Shown: positions 60,162 through 64,000 of the stretch, piece by piece
Position numbering within the stretch: position 1 is the first letter of the stretch
Layout of the letters: each line of letters starts with the position of its first letter
Source of the DNA: Oligosphaera ethanolica
GTDB lineage: Bacteria; Verrucomicrobiota; Lentisphaeria; Oligosphaerales; Oligosphaeraceae
DNA length: 64,000 bases
Direction: 5' to 3'
NCBI RefSeq assembly: GCF_030814695.1
Contig: NZ_JAUSVL010000001.1
Coordinates: forward strand, 5,306,227 to 5,370,226
Position numbers and translations under genes: made by a program
The notes under the pieces: model-generated
Seen by the model: only the letters and a program-made list of their open reading frames with translations
What the model was told of the DNA's origin: nothing
The model's database searches: none

Positions 60162-63155
60162 ATGTGTCGTCGCTACCTGTCCGCTCTCGCCGCTACCGCC
60201 ACCCTCATCTTCTGCTTCAGCGGCTGTTCCGGTGAAAAGCCCCCGCCGCCCGCGAAGATCATCAGCAACACCGCGCTGCTCAATGCACCGCAGTACCGTA
60301 TTGGTCTGCCCGAAGGCGCGGCGGCCATGACCGCCGGCGAAAAGTACTTTCCGCAGGCCAAGTTGCTCTACTTCAACTCGCTATCCGACGCCTACACCGC
60401 CGTCAGCACCGGCAAGATCGACGCCTTTATTTTCGATCGCCACAGCCTCGAATACGTCCAGGCCACCCGCGATGACCTGGCCGTGCTGGACGAAAAGATC
60501 GCCGACGAACACATCGTCATCGGCGCGCCACCCACCCACCGCGACCTCATGGACGAGGTCAACCGCTTCATCGCCCAGTACCGCCAGGACGGGACCTACG
60601 CGGACATGTACGAACGCTGGCTCAAGGGTACCAATACCACCCTGCCCGACATTGCCGAGCCCCAGCAACCAACGCGGACGCTTCGCGTCGGCACCGAAGG
60701 CCTCAATGAGCCCATGAATTACTACGGCGCCAACGGCCAGCTCACGGGCTTCGACATCGAATTCATCCGCCGTCTCGCCCTCTTCCTTAATGCCCGCCTG
60801 GAGGTCAGCGCCATGACTTTCCCGGCACTGATCCCCGCCGCCGAAAGCGGCAAAATCGACCTGCTGATCGCTAACCTCAATTACACCCCCGAACGCGGCC
60901 TGAAAATGCTCTTCTCGGACACCTATGTGGACTCGGAGATCGTCGCCCTCGTCCGCAAAGACCGCCTGCCGCCTAAGCGTTCGCCCCTGGACCGCTTCCA
61001 TGGCCAAAAGATCGCCTCACTGGCCGGCACGGTCTTCGATCTGCATATCGACCGCAAAATCGCCAATGTCCAACACCAGTATTATCAAGACATGAGCTCG
61101 ATGATCACGGCCCTGCAGACGGGCAAAGTCGTCGCCGTCGGCGTCGACGAGCCCATCGGCCGCCTGGCCGTATCGCGCTTCCCCGAGCTGTCCCTTGTGC
61201 CTGTGCCCCTAAGTATTGACGAATACGGCTTCGCCATCGCCAAGGGCAGCCCGCTGACCGCCAAAGCCAGCGGCGTCGTCCGCAAACTCCGCGCCGACGG
61301 CACCCTCAAGGCCATGGCCGAACGCTGGTTCAACGCCCAGGACACCAACAAGGCCATGCCCCAATTCACCCACCGGCCGGATTTCGACGGCTCCGCCGGC
61401 GTCCTCAGATTCCATCACGACAATGTCAACGAACCCATGAGCTACGTCGGCCCCGACGGCGTTTCCTTGGGCTTCGACGTCGAACTGGCCGCGCATATCG
61501 CCTACGAACTGAATATGGTCTTCCAGCCCACACCTTCCGGCTTCGGGTCGCTGCTGGAAAGCCTCATGGCTGGCAAAGCCGACATGGTCGGCGGCGCCAT
61601 GTCCATCACCCCCGAACGCCAGAAAAACGTGGACTTCATCGAAGGCTACTACACCGGCGGTATTTACCTGCTCGAACGCACTGACCATGCGGCGGTCAGC
61701 ACCAGCAACAACACCGCCGCCACAGCCTTTGCGGGCAAACTAATCGGCATCATGACCGGCTCATCCTACGATAAAATCCAAAAGGACGAGCTGCCCAACG
61801 CCATCCCGCAGTACTTCAATGCCGCCACGGACATGTTCATCGCCCTCGCCCAAGGCAAACTCGACGGCATCTTACTCGACGAACCCATCGCCCGCATCTA
61901 CAGTGCCCAAAAACCCAACTTCGCCATCTGGGGAGACCCCATCGTCGGCTGCTCTTACGCCATGGTCCTCAGCCAGAAACAGGACGATCTCTGCAGCGCA
62001 ATCAATCAACTCCTCGCTGAATTGCGGCAGAATGGCACCCTGGACCAATTAGCCAGCAAGTGGCTCGGCGCCAATGAAAAAGAAAAGGTCGTCGACGATT
62101 TTCCCGCCACCGGCCCCAATGGCACCCTGCGCATTGTCATGGACCCGGTCCTGGAGCCTTTCTCCTACATCAAGGACGGCAGGCCCGTCGGCTACGACAT
62201 AGAAATCATCATCCGCCTGGCCAAAAAAATGGGCATGGGCATTGAGGTCATGACCGTTGACTTCCCGGCACTGATTCCCGCCGTCGTCAGCGGCAAGGCC
62301 GACATCGGCATCGGCGGCATCACCGTCACCGATGAACGCAAGAAAAACGTCCTCTTCTCCGACTCGTACTACGAGGGCGGCGTGGTCTTACTTGCAACCA
62401 CCGAAGGCATCGCCGACGCCGACGACGACGGCTGGCTGACGCGTCGCGCGCAAAAGCTCCTGAAGAGCTTCCGCGGCACCTTCGTGACCGAAAACCGCTG
62501 GCGACTGGTGCTGCGTGGCCTGAGCGTGACCATCGTCATCGCCGTCTGCTCCATTCTCCTCGGCACGCTCATGGGCTTCGGCGTCTGCTGGCTGCGCCGT
62601 TCCGCCCACCCCCTCCTAGCCGGGCCGGCCAAGCTCTACATCCGCACCGTCCAGGGCACACCCATCCTGGTCATCCTGATGATCATCTACTACGTCATCT
62701 TCGGCAGCGTCAATGTCAACGCCATTGCCGTCGCCATCTTCGCCTTCGCCGTCAATTTCTCCGCCTACTGTTCCGAGATGTTCCGCACCGGCATCGACGC
62801 AGTGGACCGCGGCCAGCTCGAGGCCGCCGACGCCATTGGCTTCAGCCGCTGGCAGAGCTTCCGCCTCATCGTCATCCCTCAGGCCGCCCGACACGTCCTG
62901 CCAGTCTACCGCGGCGAAGCCATCGCCAACATCAAAATGACCTCCATTGTCGGCTACATCGCCATCCAGGACCTCACCAAGGTCAGCGACATCATCCGCA
63001 GCCGAACATACGAGGCGTTCTTCCCCCTTATCGCCACCGCCATTCTTTATTTCCTGCTGGCCTACGCTGTGGCGGCTCTGCTCGCCTTCCTGGAACGCCG
63101 ACTCCAGCCCCAGGCCCGCCGCCGCGCCCTGACCCAGATGGAGGCACAGTCATGA
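60162..63155 (+). CDS. Amino-acid ABC transporter: split and duplicated PBP domains fused to permease
   Basis: A 997-residue envelope protein combining receptor and channel of a polar-amino-acid ABC importer. A lipobox-like CFSGC (Cys22) suggests a lipid-anchored N-terminus. Residues 44-157 match only the C-terminal half of a family-3 PBP (YRIGLPEG, DAYTAVSTGKIDAFIFD, RQDGTYADMYERWL). Residues 172-392 and 414-640 are complete PBPs (each from LRVGTEG or LRFHHDN to a final ERWF or SKWL). Residues 655-745 match only the N-terminal half of a PBP (LRIVMDPVLEPFSY to SDSYYEGGVVLLA). A HisM/GlnP-like permease with the EAA loop AADAIGFSRWQSFRLIVIPQ follows (about 780-985). The stop overlaps the ATPase start (ATGA). 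Confidence 0.92.
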   Translation: MCRRYLSALAATATLIFCFSGCSGEKPPPPAKIISNTALLNAPQYRIGLPEGAAAMTAGEKYFPQAKLLYFNSLSDAYTAVSTGKIDAFIFDRHSLEYVQATRDDLAVLDEKIADEHIVIGAPPTHRDLMDEVNRFIAQYRQDGTYADMYERWLKGTNTTLPDIAEPQQPTRTLRVGTEGLNEPMNYYGANGQLTGFDIEFIRRLALFLNARLEVSAMTFPALIPAAESGKIDLLIANLNYTPERGLKMLFSDTYVDSEIVALVRKDRLPPKRSPLDRFHGQKIASLAGTVFDLHIDRKIANVQHQYYQDMSSMITALQTGKVVAVGVDEPIGRLAVSRFPELSLVPVPLSIDEYGFAIAKGSPLTAKASGVVRKLRADGTLKAMAERWFNAQDTNKAMPQFTHRPDFDGSAGVLRFHHDNVNEPMSYVGPDGVSLGFDVELAAHIAYELNMVFQPTPSGFGSLLESLMAGKADMVGGAMSITPERQKNVDFIEGYYTGGIYLLERTDHAAVSTSNNTAATAFAGKLIGIMTGSSYDKIQKDELPNAIPQYFNAATDMFIALAQGKLDGILLDEPIARIYSAQKPNFAIWGDPIVGCSYAMVLSQKQDDLCSAINQLLAELRQNGTLDQLASKWLGANEKEKVVDDFPATGPNGTLRIVMDPVLEPFSYIKDGRPVGYDIEIIIRLAKKMGMGIEVMTVDFPALIPAVVSGKADIGIGGITVTDERKKNVLFSDSYYEGGVVLLATTEGIADADDDGWLTRRAQKLLKSFRGTFVTENRWRLVLRGLSVTIVIAVCSILLGTLMGFGVCWLRRSAHPLLAGPAKLYIRTVQGTPILVILMIIYYVIFGSVNVNAIAVAIFAFAVNFSAYCSEMFRTGIDAVDRGQLEAADAIGFSRWQSFRLIVIPQAARHVLPVYRGEAIANIKMTSIVGYIAIQDLTKVSDIIRSRTYEAFFPLIATAILYFLLAYAVAALLAFLERRLQPQARRRALTQMEAQS

Positions 63156-64000
63156 TCAGCGTCAAGCATCTTGCCAAATCCTTCGACGGCCTGGCCGTCC
63201 TCAGTGACGTCAATGCCGAAATCAACGCCGGCGAAGTCATCTCCGTCATCGGCCCGTCCGGCACCGGCAAAAGCACTTTCCTACGCTGTCTCAATCTCCT
63301 GGAAAGGCCCAGCGCCGGCGAAATCCGCATTGACGGCATAGACGTCCTTGCACCAGACACCGACGTGCGGCTGCTCCGCCAGAAAATGGGCATGGTCTTC
63401 CAGTCCTTCAATCTCTTCTCGCATCTGATGGTCATTGAAAACGTCATCCTCGGCCCCATGCACCTGCTGCACCTGGACCGGAAAACGGCCGTCGCCCGCG
63501 GCATGGAGCTGCTCGACAGCGTCGGCCTGGCCGCCAAAGCCCACGCATTCCCCGATGAACTTTCCGGCGGCCAGAAGCAGCGCGTGGCCATCGCCCGCAC
63601 CCTCGCCATGAAACCCGAGATCGTCCTCTTCGATGAACCGACCTCCGCTCTTGACCCCACCATGGTCAGCGAGGTCCTCGCCGTCATCCGCAAACTCGCC
63701 AGCCAGGGCATGACCATGATGATCGTCACCCACGAAATGCGCTTCGCTAGGGATGTTTCATCACGGATCTTCTACATGGACGACGGCACTATCTATGAAG
63801 ACGGCAGCCCCGAACAGATCTTCAATCACCCCAAACGGGAGAAAACCCGCGCCTTCATCCACAAAATCAGCCTCTTCGAATACCTGGTTCGGCGCGACGA
63901 CTTCGACATCTACCAGTTCAACGCCGAACTGGAGGCCTTCAGCATCAAACACCTGCTCAACCAGCAAAGCATCCTCAATACCCAGCTGATCTGTGAGGAA
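63152..64000 (+). CDS. Amino-acid ABC transporter ATPase with C-terminal extension (cut by window end)
   Basis: The partner ATPase of the fused receptor-permease; 283 codons are visible and the frame is open at the edge. Walker A GPSGTGKST is at 34-42, signature LSGGQKQRVAIART at 137-150, Walker B IVLFDEPTSALDP at 157-169, H-loop VTHEMRFARDVS, all typical of HisP/GlnQ. Such proteins end near residue 240-250; this one continues with FEYLVRRDDFDIYQFNAELE and a segment ending LNTQLICEE, which resembles, from memory, the start of an RsbW-like HATPase domain (helix before the N box). The start overlaps the preceding stop. Full length and domain content cannot be seen. Confidence 0.88.
   Translation, partial: MISVKHLAKSFDGLAVLSDVNAEINAGEVISVIGPSGTGKSTFLRCLNLLERPSAGEIRIDGIDVLAPDTDVRLLRQKMGMVFQSFNLFSHLMVIENVILGPMHLLHLDRKTAVARGMELLDSVGLAAKAHAFPDELSGGQKQRVAIARTLAMKPEIVLFDEPTSALDPTMVSEVLAVIRKLASQGMTMMIVTHEMRFARDVSSRIFYMDDGTIYEDGSPEQIFNHPKREKTRAFIHKISLFEYLVRRDDFDIYQFNAELEAFSIKHLLNQQSILNTQLICEE

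Noticed and set aside
1..64000. tRNA, rRNA, riboswitch or replication-origin features
   Set aside because: I scanned the intergenic stretches by eye for T-loop GTTCGA motifs, anti-SD regions, common riboswitch cores and DnaA-box clusters and found nothing convincing. A covariance-model search would be the decisive test.

Overview
The window looks like a chromosomal segment of a Gram-negative PVC-superphylum bacterium, most likely Lentisphaerota or a close relative. This rests on: a single prepilin-like protein of the class I/IV type (FTLIELLVV leader, DGH motif near the C-terminus) that is abundant in that phylum; paired sulfatases with nagB/nagA, a heparinase II/III-like lyase and a GH116 glycosidase; large DUF11-repeat surface proteins; moderately high GC; and gene-poor spacers packed with hairpin-rich repeats. 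No rRNA, tRNA, transposase or CRISPR was recognised, so the assignment is an inference from gene content.

Layout. 0.2-7 kb: housekeeping genes (an ectoine-type aspartokinase, a pseudouridine synthase, pheS, an RNB exoribonuclease, serC). 7.5-9.7 kb: a sigma54-dependent regulator overlapping an MBL-fold hydrolase gene. 10.6-16.1 kb: an amino-sugar and sulfated-glycan block (two sulfatases without signal peptides, nagB, a minimal nagA). 16.1-18.3 kb: a repeat island with an 849-bp tandem duplication. 18.3-27.8 kb: a four-gene cell-surface locus of DUF11-repeat proteins ending in a 1774-residue protein with a predicted outer-membrane beta-barrel; its first gene carries an in-frame TAG. 28-41.6 kb: GH116 glycosidase, DUF218 protein, a NusG paralogue, a prepilin-like protein, a secreted phosphoesterase and esterase pair, cysS and a heparinase-like lyase. 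41.8-48.5 kb: a TetR-TolC-MacA-MacB-type efflux operon. 49-51.2 kb: a cation/proton antiporter fused to a PTS EIIA domain. 51.4-58.2 kb: a complete pstSCAB-phoU-phoB-phoR phosphate operon. 58.3-64 kb: a small conserved protein, an endonuclease/exonuclease/phosphatase-fold protein, and an amino-acid ABC transporter with highly unusual fusions, running off the end.

How the genes fit together. Sulfatases, NagA and NagB would desulfate, deacetylate and deaminate imported N-acetylhexosamine units. The lyase, GH116 enzyme and exported esterase/phosphoesterase add polysaccharide-processing capacity. The phosphate operon carries its own two-component regulator. The efflux operon has its repressor as first gene and a textbook TetR-type palindrome upstream.

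The most unusual material is: (1) the 60.2-64.0 kb transporter, in which a C-terminal PBP half, two full PBPs and an N-terminal PBP half precede the permease, while the partner ATPase continues into what looks like an RsbW-type HATPase domain; (2) the DUF11/beta-barrel surface locus; (3) a family of dispersed intergenic elements whose hairpin stems differ between copies by compensatory changes, which points to selection on nucleic-acid structure.
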